A stretch of DNA of 41,694 bases from Paracoccus sp. (in: a-proteobacteria) (GTDB lineage: Bacteria; Pseudomonadota; Alphaproteobacteria; Rhodobacterales; Rhodobacteraceae): the NCBI RefSeq assembly GCF_030538695.1, contig NZ_JAUNTN010000027.1:1-41694 (forward strand). Direction: 5' to 3'. Under the pieces are notes generated by a model. That model searched no databases. It saw only the letters and a list, made by a program, of their open reading frames with translations, and was not told where the DNA came from. Made by a program: the position numbers and the translations under genes. How positions within the stretch are numbered: the stretch's first letter is position 1; every line of letters starts with the position of its first letter. Shown here piece by piece: positions 24,958 through 33,973 of this stretch.

Positions 24958-25877
24958 GCCTCGATCTGGTCGTTACCGCGCGGCAGGCTCTTACCTCGCG
25001 CATCACCCGTTTCCGGTTCGAACACCCCGATGGTGCGCCCCTACCACTGTTTTCGGGCGGTGCGCATGTCATGGTCGAAATGCCCGATGGCGATACGCTG
25101 CGCCGTAATGCCTATTCGCTGATCTCGGACCCGTTCGACAGCTCGGGCTATGAAATCGCCGTCCAGCGCGAGGATCAGGGGCGCGGCGGATCGCGTTTCA
25201 TGCACGAACAGGTCCAGCCCGGTACCCGGCTGCGGATCGGCGCGCCGGTCAATCTTTTCGCGCTGAATCTGAGTGCGCGTAAACATCTGATGATCGCGGG
25301 TGGGGTCGGCATTACCCCCTTTCTGGCGCAGGTGCCGGAACTGGCGCGGATGGGGGCGGATTACGAACTGCACTATGCCACCCGCCACCGCGCCGAGGCC
25401 GTTACCGTGCCGCCAGGCACGCATCTGCATGTCAGCGACGAAGGCTCGCGCATGGTGCTGGGCGATATTCTGTCGGCGCAGCCGATAGGGACGCATCTTT
25501 ACGTCTGCGGCTCGGGTGGCATGATCGACACCGTGCTGAACACAGCCCGCGCGATGGGCTGGCCCGAGGACGCGCTGCATTCCGAGGAATTCCTTGCCCC
25601 CGCGTCCGGTGCCCCCTTCGAGGTGTTTTGTGCGGCATCGGCCAAACATATCCGTGTCGGCGCGCATCAGTCATTGCTTGAGGCGATTGAGGCCGTGGGC
25701 ATCGACGCCCCCTGGCTGTGCCGGGGCGGCGCTTGTGGGCAATGCGAAACCGATGTGATTGCCTGCGACGGCGAGATTGAACATCGCGACCATTGGCTTG
25801 GCCCCGAGGATCACGCCCGCAAGATCATGCCCTGCGTGTCCCGCTTTCGCGGCGCGCTGCTGACCATCGACCGATAG
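24954..25877 (+). CDS. dmmB: Dimethylamine monooxygenase reductase subunit (FMN/NAD(P)H/2Fe-2S)
   Basis: From the ATG at 24954 the 307-residue protein is a phthalate-dioxygenase-reductase-type electron carrier: a flavin motif RNAYS (51-55), an NAD-binding GGVGITPF (116-123), CGSGGMI (185-191) and a plant-type 2Fe-2S ferredoxin end with C256, C261, C264 and C294. It passes electrons from NAD(P)H to the heme-type catalytic subunit. The longer frame from 24777 runs inside dmmA and is rejected. The start overlaps the dmmA stop as ATGA, so translation is coupled. Confidence 0.88.
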   Translation: MSLDLVVTARQALTSRITRFRFEHPDGAPLPLFSGGAHVMVEMPDGDTLRRNAYSLISDPFDSSGYEIAVQREDQGRGGSRFMHEQVQPGTRLRIGAPVNLFALNLSARKHLMIAGGVGITPFLAQVPELARMGADYELHYATRHRAEAVTVPPGTHLHVSDEGSRMVLGDILSAQPIGTHLYVCGSGGMIDTVLNTARAMGWPEDALHSEEFLAPASGAPFEVFCAASAKHIRVGAHQSLLEAIEAVGIDAPWLCRGGACGQCETDVIACDGEIEHRDHWLGPEDHARKIMPCVSRFRGALLTIDR

Positions 25878-25886
25878 GATAGTTCT

Positions 25887-26927
25887 ATGACCATGACCTT
25901 TAACAAGGAAACCTTTCGCGGCGATTACAGCTTTTACAACTCGCCCGCCGCGATCCGCCGCTTTCCCTTTCCCTTTGATCGCGACGATTACATGTATTCG
26001 GTCAATGTTGAACCGCACAAAGGCGGCCCCAAGGGCAGCATCTATGAGCGCCGTTTCGACGTGGACGAGCATTATGTCGCGGAAATGGAGGATCGCGCCA
26101 TCACCCTGTCGCGCGATCCGATGCGCTGCCAGTCGCTGCCGCATATGACGCTGGCGGGCTGGGATCTGCTGGAACTGATTATGACCTGCAAATCAGAGGA
26201 CTATCCTGATCTGTTCCAACTGACGCGCGATGGCGACCGCTGGCGTTGGGTGAATCGGCCCCTGGGCATCGACGACAGTTTCACCTTTCTGGACGATGCC
26301 ACGCTGCCCTGCGGACCGATGGAATATATCACCCGCCAGACCCAGGGTGATTTTGCCCTTCTGGATCAGCGCGAGGGCAATCTGTGGATGGATGCCGGCA
26401 TGGTCACCTGTCAGGCGGATTGGAGCCTCGATTTCGATATCGGCATGAATTTCTTTGAATGGCACGCCCCGGTGCCGCGTGCGGCGGAAATGGGGGTGTT
26501 TCAACGCGCGCTGAAATTCCTGTTGAATGTGCAGCAGGACACCCCGGCGCGGCGGCTGAACTGGACGATGACGGTCAATCCGCGTCTGGATACCAGCCCC
26601 GAAACCTATCCTGAATGGGGCCCGGAAAAGCGTAGCCTGACGCCCGAAAACATCGGCGCGAAACAGTTTCTGCGGGTCGAGCTGCAATCCTTCTGGCGGC
26701 TGCCGCGCTCGAACGCGCTGGCCTTCCCGATCCGCTGCTATCTGATTTCCTTGCAGGATCTGGTGACGGTGCCGAAATGGGGCCGTCGCCTGCATCGCGT
26801 GATCCGCGACCTGCCCGACGATCTGGCGACCTATAAGGGGTTTATCGACAATCGCCCGCTGATTGTCGATTATCTGGCGCGGTTTGACGACGGGGCACCG
26901 ACCTCGCCGGGGATCTGGCCCGATTAG
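25887..26927 (+). CDS. dmmC: Dimethylamine monooxygenase catalytic subunit (DUF3445, heme-dependent N-demethylase family)
   Basis: The 346-residue protein belongs to DUF3445, the heme-dependent oxidative N-demethylase family. Visible features include RRFPFPFD, a region with MRCQSLPHMTLAGWDLL, and the later LRVELQSFWRLPRSNALAFPIRCYL and VIRDLPDDLATYKGFIDNRP segments. In the dmm operon it is the subunit thought to oxidise dimethylamine. It starts nine bases after dmmB. Its stop lies two bases from the stop of the convergent GlxA-type regulator. The heme ligand cannot be assigned from sequence alone. Confidence 0.88.
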   Translation: MTMTFNKETFRGDYSFYNSPAAIRRFPFPFDRDDYMYSVNVEPHKGGPKGSIYERRFDVDEHYVAEMEDRAITLSRDPMRCQSLPHMTLAGWDLLELIMTCKSEDYPDLFQLTRDGDRWRWVNRPLGIDDSFTFLDDATLPCGPMEYITRQTQGDFALLDQREGNLWMDAGMVTCQADWSLDFDIGMNFFEWHAPVPRAAEMGVFQRALKFLLNVQQDTPARRLNWTMTVNPRLDTSPETYPEWGPEKRSLTPENIGAKQFLRVELQSFWRLPRSNALAFPIRCYLISLQDLVTVPKWGRRLHRVIRDLPDDLATYKGFIDNRPLIVDYLARFDDGAPTSPGIWPD

Positions 26928-26929
26928 GC

Positions 26930-27928
26930 TCAGTTTAGCCCGAACGGGTCAAAAGGTGCGCTTGCCCTGATGCTGGCGATCCGGCGGCACTCGGCCGGGG
27001 TCCGTCCGAACATCGCCCGATAGGCGCGGCTGAAATGGGCCGCGTCGGCAAAGCCGGTAATCAGCGCGACATCCACCATCGGCAGGCGGGTCTGGCGGAT
27101 CAGCTCATCGGCCTTTTTCAGCCGCATCTCGCGGTAGAACTGCATTAGCGGGCGCTCCAGATGTTCGACGAACAGCCGCTGCAACTGGCGTGCGCTTAAC
27201 CCCACCTGCGCGGCGATCTGATCGGCGGCCAGCGGCTCGGCCAGATGGCTGAACATCAGCCCGATTGCCTTGGCCAGAACTGGGTGGTCGCTGCCGCCTT
27301 GGCCAAGGTCCTGCTGGGGGGTCTCGGCGGGGCGTGGGCGGGGGTGGATGAACCATTCAGCGACCGAACGGGCAAAGCCCGCGCCATGATCGCGCGCGAT
27401 CACCGCACAGATCATGTCCAGCGCCGCCACCCCGCCCGCGCAGCTGTAACGGTCGCGGTCGATCACATACAGCGCGCGGTCGATCAGCAGATCGGGCATT
27501 TCCGCGCTCAGCGCGTCGATATGCGCCCAATGCAGCGTAAAGCGCCGCCCCCCCATCAGGCCGTAACGCGCCAGAATCGCCGCCCCGCCCGAGATCCCGC
27601 CCAGTCCGATCCCGCGGCGGTCGAGCGAGCGCAGCCCCCGGATCAGCGCCGGGTCGTCATATTCCATCGGATCGCCGCCCGCGACGACAAATACCAGATC
27701 CAGCGTCCCGGTCGCCGCCCCGCCATGGGTCTCGATCAGGGGCAGGGTCGGGAATCCCCCGCCCGAGGTCGAGGCGGCAAAGCCCCCGCCGACCGAATAG
27801 AAAGCCGCGCGATACAGATCGGCCCCGGCAAGGTGATTGGCTGCGCGCAGCGGTTCGACCGCTGCGGTGATCGACATCAGCGAATAGCCTTGGGTCAGGA
27901 TGAAACCGATGCGCAGCGGTTTGGACAT
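26930..27928 (-). CDS. GlxA/AraC-type transcriptional regulator (DJ-1/PfpI N-terminal domain)
   Basis: The 332-residue protein has an N-terminal class I glutamine amidotransferase/DJ-1-like domain (residues about 1-185: FVVAGGDPMEYDD, GGISGGAAILARYG) and a C-terminal AraC-type double helix-turn-helix (from about residue 225: IAAQVGLSARQLQRLFVEHL, then ALITGFADAAHFSRAYRAMFG). GlxA-type regulators in Rhodobacteraceae and related groups often control betaine, carnitine or amine catabolism. It is divergent from mgdABCD-folD-purU and convergent with dmmC, so it probably activates the mgd operon and perhaps the dmm operon. The inducer is not seen. Confidence 0.85.
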   Translation of the reverse strand: MSKPLRIGFILTQGYSLMSITAAVEPLRAANHLAGADLYRAAFYSVGGGFAASTSGGGFPTLPLIETHGGAATGTLDLVFVVAGGDPMEYDDPALIRGLRSLDRRGIGLGGISGGAAILARYGLMGGRRFTLHWAHIDALSAEMPDLLIDRALYVIDRDRYSCAGGVAALDMICAVIARDHGAGFARSVAEWFIHPRPRPAETPQQDLGQGGSDHPVLAKAIGLMFSHLAEPLAADQIAAQVGLSARQLQRLFVEHLERPLMQFYREMRLKKADELIRQTRLPMVDVALITGFADAAHFSRAYRAMFGRTPAECRRIASIRASAPFDPFGLN

Positions 27929-28072
27929 GGAGCTTCCTGTCGGGGATAATTATTTCCTGAAAATAATATGCAATGTCTTAAATATGCAAGCCAATGTCCG
28001 ATATGGGCAAGAATTTGTAGTGATCGACGCTATTCTGACCAAAGACAGATCAGAATCAAAGGCGGGGAATCC
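27929..28072. promoter_or_regulatory. Shared regulatory region of the GlxA-type gene and the mgd operon
   Basis: The 144-base region is AT-rich against its neighbours. ATTATTT at 27949-27955 is inverted as AAATAAT at 27961-27967. Two imperfect repeats with GCAATGTC and GCCAATGTC lie near 27971-28000. These are likely regulator sites. No consensus -35/-10 pair stands out. GGCGGGGA precedes the GTG at 28073. Confidence 0.45.
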
Positions 28073-29323
28073 GTGCGCTATTCAGGCTTGAGAGTCATCC
28101 GCGAGGCCCTGACCGGGCATAAGGGCTGGGGGCCTTTGTGGCGCAACCCCGATCCGCAGCCGACCTATGATTATATCATTATCGGCGGCGGGGGGCATGG
28201 GCTGGCGACCGCCTATTATCTGGCGACTAGGTTCAAACAGGCCCGCATCGCGTTGCTAGAGCGCGGTTGGTTGGGGCAGGGCAATATCGGGCGGAACACG
28301 ACGATCATCCGTTCCAACTATCTACTGCCGGGCAATCAGCCGTTCTATGAATTCTCGATGAAGCTGTGGGAAGGGCTGGAGCAGGAATTCAACTTTAACG
28401 CCATGGTCAGCCAGCGCGGCATTTTGAACCTGATCCATACCGACGGCCAGCGCGATGCCTATCGCCGGCGGGGCAATGCGATGCTGCTGGCGGGGGCGGA
28501 TGCTGAATTGCTGGACCGCGAACAGGTGCGGGCTATGTATCCTTGGCTGAATTTCGACAATGCGCGCTTTCCGATCAAGGGTGGGCTGTTGCAGCGCCGC
28601 GCAGGCACCGCGCGCCATGATGGCGTCGCCTGGGGCTATGCCCGCGGTGCCGACCGGGCTGGGGTAGACCTGATCCAGAATTGCGAAGTCACCGGCTTTC
28701 GCATCGAAGACGGCCGTGTTCGCGGGCTGGAAACGACACGCGGATTTATCGGCGCGGGCAAGGTCGGCGTTGCCGTCGCGGGCATGTCGGGCAAGGTCAT
28801 GGCAATGGCCGGGATGCGCCTGCCGATCGAAAGCCACGTCCTGCAAGCCTTTGTGTCCGAGGGGCTGAAGCCCGCCATCGACGGGGTGATTACCTTTGGC
28901 GCCGGGCATTTCTATGTCAGCCAATCGGACAAGGGCGGGCTGGTCTTTGGCGGCGATATCGACGGCTATAACTCTTATGCGCAACGCGGCAACATGGCCG
29001 TGGTCGAGGATGTGGCCCAAGGCGGCATGGCCCTGATGCCTGCTATCGGGCGGGCGCGGCTGCTGCGCATCTGGGGCGGCATCATGGATATGTCGATGGA
29101 TGGCAGCCCGATCATCGACCGCACCCCGGTGCAGGGTCTCTATCTGAACGCGGGCTGGTGCTATGGCGGGTTCAAGGCGACGCCCGCCAGCGGCTATGCC
29201 TTTGCGCATCTGCTGGCCACCGACACCCCGCACGAGACCGCGACCGCCTATCGGCTGGACCGTTTCCGGCGCGGTTATCCCGTCGACGAAAAAGGCATGG
29301 GCGCGACGCCCAATCTGCACTGA
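28073..29323 (+). CDS. mgdA: N-methylglutamate dehydrogenase subunit A (sarcosine oxidase beta-like)
   Basis: The product from the GTG at 28073 is 416 residues. That start gives the family N-terminus RYSGLRVIREALTGHKGW; the longer frame from 27968 covers the regulatory region. A FAD Rossmann motif GGGGHG lies at residues 38-43, and the C-terminal LYLNAGWCYGGFKATPASGYA block holds the family's conserved end. It resembles the beta subunit of heterotetrameric sarcosine oxidase (SoxB). The order SoxB-, SoxD-, SoxA-, SoxG-like and the mgs/gmaS genes nearby identify N-methylglutamate dehydrogenase, which oxidises N-methylglutamate to glutamate and passes the methyl group to tetrahydrofolate. Confidence 0.9.
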   Translation: MRYSGLRVIREALTGHKGWGPLWRNPDPQPTYDYIIIGGGGHGLATAYYLATRFKQARIALLERGWLGQGNIGRNTTIIRSNYLLPGNQPFYEFSMKLWEGLEQEFNFNAMVSQRGILNLIHTDGQRDAYRRRGNAMLLAGADAELLDREQVRAMYPWLNFDNARFPIKGGLLQRRAGTARHDGVAWGYARGADRAGVDLIQNCEVTGFRIEDGRVRGLETTRGFIGAGKVGVAVAGMSGKVMAMAGMRLPIESHVLQAFVSEGLKPAIDGVITFGAGHFYVSQSDKGGLVFGGDIDGYNSYAQRGNMAVVEDVAQGGMALMPAIGRARLLRIWGGIMDMSMDGSPIIDRTPVQGLYLNAGWCYGGFKATPASGYAFAHLLATDTPHETATAYRLDRFRRGYPVDEKGMGATPNLH

Positions 29324-29330
29324 GGCCAAC

Positions 29331-29603
29331 ATGCTGATCCCCCACCCCCTTCTTGGCCCGCGCGACGCGTCCGAGTTCACCTATCTGGGCGATGCCTCGC
29401 TGATGGCGCGGCCCGACCCCGCCACCCCGGATGCAGAGGCGGCGTTCCACGATTACGTGCATCTGCGCGACAATCCGGCGGGCCTTCATCGCGAGCTGTG
29501 GTTTCACGAACAGGGCGACCGAAGCTGGCTGATCGTGACGCGCGACACCGTGACCCATGAAATCACCGGCGCGGAACTGGCGCGTCAGGGGGGGGCGGCA
29601 TGA
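29331..29603 (+). CDS. mgdB: N-methylglutamate dehydrogenase subunit B (sarcosine oxidase delta-like)
   Basis: The 90-residue protein is a SoxD-like delta subunit: LGPRDASEFTYLGDAS, then HLRDNPAGLHRELWFHE and VTRDTVTHEI. Canonical SoxD binds zinc through an N-terminal Cys pair, a His and a further Cys. Here the Cys pair is replaced by other residues (HPLL), His59 remains, and the position of the last Cys holds Asp63. The zinc site is thus probably lost. The ATG at 29331 follows the mgdA stop by seven bases, and its stop overlaps the mgdC start as ATGA. A longer frame from 29163 overlaps mgdA and is rejected. Confidence 0.85.
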   Translation: MLIPHPLLGPRDASEFTYLGDASLMARPDPATPDAEAAFHDYVHLRDNPAGLHRELWFHEQGDRSWLIVTRDTVTHEITGAELARQGGAA

Positions 29604-32512
29604 GATTGTCAGGTGGATTGATCGACCGTTCGCGCAGCCTTGGGTTCAGCTTTGACGGGCGCAGCTATCAGGGGCATCCGGGGGACACGCTGGCCTCGGC
29701 CCTGCTGGCCAATGACGTGCGGCTGATGGGCCGCAGTTTCAAATATCACCGCCCGCGTGGCGTGTTCAGCGCCGGGTCCGAAGAACCGAACGCGCTGGTC
29801 GAATTGCACAGCGGTGCGCGGCTGGAACCCAACACCCGCGCCACCGTGGCCGAGCTGTTCGACGGGTTGCAAGCGGCCAGCCAGAACCATATCGGCTCGC
29901 TCCGCCATGATCTTTTGGCGGTGAACGATCTGTTTGCGCCCTTCTTTTCGGCGGGGTTTTATTACAAGACCTTCATGTGGCCCAAGGCGTTCTGGGAAAA
30001 GCTGTATGAGCCGGCGATCCGCCGCGCCGCTGGTCTGGGCCGCCTGTCGATGCAGGCCGACCCCGACGATTACGATGCGGGCTTCCTGCATTGCGACCTG
30101 CTGGTGATCGGTGGCGGCGCGACGGGTTTGGCGGCGGCGCTGACGGCGTCGCGGGCGGGCGCGCAGGTGATCCTTGCCGACGAAGATTTCCGTCTGGGCG
30201 GTCGCTTGCTGGCGGAATCCGCGCCGCTGGACCGCCCGGCACCCGAATGGATCGCCGCGCTTGAGGCCGAATTTGCCAGCCTGCCTAACCTGCGCGTAAT
30301 GCGGCGCACGACCGTCTGGGGTGCCTTTGACCACGGGGTTTATGGTGCGGTCGAGCGTGTGGCCGACCATCTTCCCGTGCCGCAGGGCGTGCGTCAGACG
30401 CTGTGGAAAATCACCGCGCGTCGTGCGATTCTGGCCGCCGGGGCGATCGAACGCCATATTCCCTTTGCTGATAACGACCGGCCCGGCATCATGCTGGCCG
30501 GCGCCATGCGGGCCTACGCGAACCGTTGGGCGGTCAGCCCGGCGGAGCGGGTGACGATTTTCACCAACAGCGACGATGGCCACCGCACGGCCCGCGATCT
30601 GGCCGCCAAGGGCGTCGATATTGCTGCCGTCATCGACAGCCGCACGGATGCGCCCGCTGCCAATTACCGGGTGATCGCGGGCGGCATGATAACGGGCACG
30701 CGGGGCCGTCACGGGCTGACAAAGGTGCAGGTCAGCACTGGCGAATGGATCGACTGCGGCGCGCTTGGCGTCGCGGGTGGCTGGAACCCGAACCTGCATC
30801 TTGCCTCGCATCATCGCGGACGCCCTGTTTGGGACGAGGCGCTGCAATCTTTCCTGCCCGGCGCGGGCGGTCCGCCCGGCATGACGGTGGCGGGCGCTGC
30901 CGCGGGCAAGGGGGCGACCGCCGCAGCGCTGGCATCGGGGGCCGAGGCCGCGCGCGATGCGCTGGCCGATCTGGGGATGGCCGTGCATCTGCCCGAATTG
31001 CCCGAGGCCGAGGATATGACCGCGACCCCGGTGCCGCTTTGGCATGTTCCGGGCAAGCGCCGCGCATGGGTCGATTTTCAGAACGATGTCACGGTCAAGG
31101 ACATCGCGCTGGCCCATCAGGAAAACATGCGCCCGGTCGAGCATCTGAAACGCTGGACCACGCTTGGCATGGCCACCGATCAGGGCAAGACCTCGAACGT
31201 CACCGCGCTGGCGGTGATGGCCGAATTGACCGGGCAAAGCATCGCCGGGACAGGCACGACGATCTTTCGCCCGCCCTATACGCCGGTGTCGCTGGCGGTG
31301 CTGGGCGGCGGCGATACCGGGCCGGATTTCCGCCCCCGCCGCCTGACGCCCACCCATAGCTGGGCCGAGGCGCAGGGCGCTGTTTTCGTCGAGGTCGGCC
31401 AGTGGATGCGCGCGCAATATTTCCCCCGCGCGGGCGAAACCCATTGGCGCGAAACCGTTGACCGCGAGGTTCTGGCCACCCGCGCCGGGGTCGGTATCTG
31501 CGACGTGACAACCCTGGGCAAGGTCGATGTGCAGGGCGCGGATGCGGCCGCGTTTCTCAACCGCATCTATTGCAACGCGATGGCCAGTCTGAAACCCGGC
31601 ATGGTCCGCTATGGCCTGATGCTGCGCGAGGACGGTTTCGCCTATGACGATGGCACCTGCGCCCGGCTGGCCGAGGATCATTTCGTCGTCACCACCACCA
31701 CCGCGCAGGCCGGGCCGGTCTATCGGCATATGGAGTTCTGCCGTCAGTGCCTGTGGCCGGATCTGGACGTGCAACTGATTTCGACCACCGATGCCTGGGC
31801 GCAGCTTTCGGTTGCCGGTCCCAATGCGCGGCGGCTGTTGGAACGTGTCGTGGACGGGTTCGATCTGTCGAACGAAGCGTTTCCCTTTATGGCCTGCGCC
31901 GGGCTGACCGTTTGCGGCGGGCTGCGGGCGCGGCTGTTCCGCATTTCGTTTTCGGGCGAGCTGGCCTATGAAATCGCGGTGCCAGCCCGTTTCGGCGCAG
32001 CCTTGATGGAGCGGCTGGTGACGATAGGCGCGGATCTGGGCGCAACGCCCTATGGGACCGAGGCCCTTGGGGTGCTGCGCATCGAAAAGGGTCACGCCGC
32101 CGGGAACGAGCTGAACGGCCAGACTTCGGCGCAGATGCTCGGGCTTGGCCGCATGGTGTCTACGAAAAAGGACAGCATCGGCGCCGTCATGTCCCGCCGC
32201 GAAGGGCTGGCCGCCGAACGCCGCGTTCTGGTCGGGCTGCAAGCCGTGGATGCCGCCGATCCGGTGGTGGCGGGGGCGCATCTGTTCACGGATGGCGCCG
32301 CGCAGAACACCGTGACGGATCAGGGCTGGATCAGCTCGGCCTGTCATTCGCCGCATGTCGGCTCGGGGATCGGGCTTGGCTTTCTGGAAAACGGCGCTGA
32401 TCGGATGGGCGAGATCGTGATCGCCGCCAATCCGCTGCAAAAACAATCCGTGCGGTTGCGCGTCGTGTCGCCGCATTTCATCGACCCGGACGGAGGACGC
32501 CTGCGTGACTGA
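29600..32512 (+). CDS. mgdC: N-methylglutamate dehydrogenase subunit C (sarcosine oxidase alpha-like)
   Basis: The 970-residue protein has the SoxA alpha architecture: a small 2Fe-2S-like/fer2_3 N-terminal domain (residues about 1-105, GHPGDTLASALLANDV, FKYHRPRG), then a FAD/NAD domain with GGGATG at 171-176, and a GcvT-type folate domain from about residue 590 to 965 (DVTTLGKVDVQGADAAAFLN, FSGELAYEIAVPA). It is the largest subunit and the site of tetrahydrofolate-linked methylene transfer in this family. The N-terminal domain shows no cysteine motif for an iron-sulfur cluster, as is usual for SoxA. It overlaps mgdB by four bases and mgdD by eight. Confidence 0.92.
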   Translation: MRLSGGLIDRSRSLGFSFDGRSYQGHPGDTLASALLANDVRLMGRSFKYHRPRGVFSAGSEEPNALVELHSGARLEPNTRATVAELFDGLQAASQNHIGSLRHDLLAVNDLFAPFFSAGFYYKTFMWPKAFWEKLYEPAIRRAAGLGRLSMQADPDDYDAGFLHCDLLVIGGGATGLAAALTASRAGAQVILADEDFRLGGRLLAESAPLDRPAPEWIAALEAEFASLPNLRVMRRTTVWGAFDHGVYGAVERVADHLPVPQGVRQTLWKITARRAILAAGAIERHIPFADNDRPGIMLAGAMRAYANRWAVSPAERVTIFTNSDDGHRTARDLAAKGVDIAAVIDSRTDAPAANYRVIAGGMITGTRGRHGLTKVQVSTGEWIDCGALGVAGGWNPNLHLASHHRGRPVWDEALQSFLPGAGGPPGMTVAGAAAGKGATAAALASGAEAARDALADLGMAVHLPELPEAEDMTATPVPLWHVPGKRRAWVDFQNDVTVKDIALAHQENMRPVEHLKRWTTLGMATDQGKTSNVTALAVMAELTGQSIAGTGTTIFRPPYTPVSLAVLGGGDTGPDFRPRRLTPTHSWAEAQGAVFVEVGQWMRAQYFPRAGETHWRETVDREVLATRAGVGICDVTTLGKVDVQGADAAAFLNRIYCNAMASLKPGMVRYGLMLREDGFAYDDGTCARLAEDHFVVTTTTAQAGPVYRHMEFCRQCLWPDLDVQLISTTDAWAQLSVAGPNARRLLERVVDGFDLSNEAFPFMACAGLTVCGGLRARLFRISFSGELAYEIAVPARFGAALMERLVTIGADLGATPYGTEALGVLRIEKGHAAGNELNGQTSAQMLGLGRMVSTKKDSIGAVMSRREGLAAERRVLVGLQAVDAADPVVAGAHLFTDGAAQNTVTDQGWISSACHSPHVGSGIGLGFLENGADRMGEIVIAANPLQKQSVRLRVVSPHFIDPDGGRLRD

Positions 32513-33062
32513 TCTGATTGCCGTGACCGCCCTTGGCGCGGCGGTGCCGCGACAGGAAAGCTTTGGCCCGCTGACCATCCGCGAAAACGCGGCGCTGGCG
32601 CTGGCATCGTTGGCGCTGCGCCGGGGGGCGGCGGTTCCCGCGCCCTTTGGCTTGACGCTGCCTGGTCCGGGGGGCTTTGCTGCGGCGGGCGATGTCGCCG
32701 CATTCTGGACCGGCCCCGATCAGTGGATGATCGAGGGGCAGGACCGCGCCGAAACGGATTTCGCCAGCGCGCTGGCCGCGCAGGCGCCCGGCTGTTCGGT
32801 CAGCGAACAGACCGACGGTTTCGCCGCGTTTGACGTGACCGGCCCCGCCGTGTCGATCACTGCGATGATGGAACGGCTGGTCAATCTGGACCCGCTGCGG
32901 CTTGGCCCCGGCACGGCCACGCGCACGGGGTTGCATCATCTGAGCGTTTTTGTCGTCCGGCGCACGGCAGAGCATCTGACGATCATGGGGATGCGCTCGG
33001 CCGCTGGTTCGGTCTGGCACGCCCTTACCCGCGCTGCTCAACGTCAGGAGACCGCAGCATGA
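32505..33062 (+). CDS. mgdD: N-methylglutamate dehydrogenase subunit D (sarcosine oxidase gamma-like)
   Basis: The 185-residue protein is a SoxG-like gamma subunit with an LPGPGGF segment near residue 50, [12 protein letters not shown], and [24 protein letters not shown]. It uses a GTG start at 32505 that lies inside the last codons of mgdC, and its stop overlaps the folD start as ATGA. This coupling indicates fixed subunit ratios. The protein completes the mgdABCD enzyme. Gamma subunits are the least conserved of the four, so its identification rests mainly on position and length. Confidence 0.86.
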   Translation: MTDLIAVTALGAAVPRQESFGPLTIRENAALALASLALRRGAAVPAPFGLTLPGPGGFAAAGDVAAFWTGPDQWMIEGQDRAETDFASALAAQAPGCSVSEQTDGFAAFDVTGPAVSITAMMERLVNLDPLRLGPGTATRTGLHHLSVFVVRRTAEHLTIMGMRSAAGSVWHALTRAAQRQETAA

Positions 33063-33946
33063 GCGCCGACAGGATCGACGGTAAGACCTTTGCATCGGAT
33101 GTGTGCGCCCGCGTGGCCCAGGGCGTCCGTGAAGTACAGGCCCACGGCATCACGCCGGGGCTGGCGGTGGTGCTGGTGGGCGAAGACCCCGCCTCGACCG
33201 TCTATGTCCGCAACAAGGGCATCCAGACCCGAGAGGCGGGCATGAACTCGTTCGAGCATAAGCTGCCCGAGGATACGAGCCAGGACGCACTGATGGCGCT
33301 GATCGACAAGCTGAACGGCGATCCGCAGGTCCACGGTATTCTGGTGCAACTGCCGCTGCCTGCCCATATGGATGCCGAGGCCGTCATCAACGCCATCGAC
33401 CCGGCCAAGGACGTGGACGGGTTTCATATTCTGAATGTCGGCCTGCTTGCGACCGGGCAAAGCGCGATGGTGCCATGCACCCCCTTGGGCTGCCTGATGC
33501 TGCTGCGCGACCGTATGGGCGATCTGTCGGGGCTGAACGCGGTGGTCGTCGGGCGCTCGAACATCGTTGGCAAGCCGATGGCCCAGCTTTTGCTGCGCGA
33601 AAGCTGCACCGTCACCATCGCGCACAGCCGCACCCGCGATCTGGCCGCTGTCTGCCGGGGTGCAGATATCCTTGTCGCCGCGGTCGGGCGTCCGCTGATG
33701 ATCCCCGGCGGTTGGATCAAGCCCGGCGCAACCGTCATCGACGTAGGCATCAACCGCATTCAGGACGGTGAACGGACCCGCCTTGTCGGTGATGTTGATT
33801 TTGACAGTGCCGTGCAGGTCGCCGGCGGCATTACTCCGGTTCCCGGCGGCGTCGGCCCAATGACCATCGCCTGCCTGCTGGCCAATACACTGACCGCCTG
33901 CTGCCGCGCGCATGGCCTGCCCGAACCACAGGGCCTGACAGCCTGA
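33059..33946 (+). CDS. folD: Bifunctional methylenetetrahydrofolate dehydrogenase/cyclohydrolase
   Basis: The 295-residue protein is Fol[15 protein letters not shown] with the catalytic Lys region, the [10 protein letters not shown] signature near residue 100, [26 protein letters not shown] (NADP-binding) and the closing [15 protein letters not shown]. It oxidises methylene-tetrahydrofolate to formyl-tetrahydrofolate. In this operon it receives the one-carbon unit made by the mgd dehydrogenase and the demethylases. It is coupled to mgdD by an ATGA overlap. Confidence 0.95.
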   Translation: MSADRIDGKTFASDVCARVAQGVREVQAHGITPGLAVVLVGEDPASTVYVRNKGIQTREAGMNSFEHKLPEDTSQDALMALIDKLNGDPQVHGILVQLPLPAHMDAEAVINAIDPAKDVDGFHILNVGLLATGQSAMVPCTPLGCLMLLRDRMGDLSGLNAVVVGRSNIVGKPMAQLLLRESCTVTIAHSRTRDLAAVCRGADILVAAVGRPLMIPGGWIKPGATVIDVGINRIQDGERTRLVGDVDFDSAVQVAGGITPVPGGVGPMTIACLLANTLTACCRAHGLPEPQGLTA

Positions 33947-33973
33947 CTCATAAAAACCGACAGGGAACATGAT

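Noticed and set aside
29609..32578. Minus-strand open frame of 989 codons opposite mgdC
   Set aside because: It mirrors a clear SoxA-type gene. Low-complexity His/Arg/Gly/Gln-rich content marks it as a shadow.
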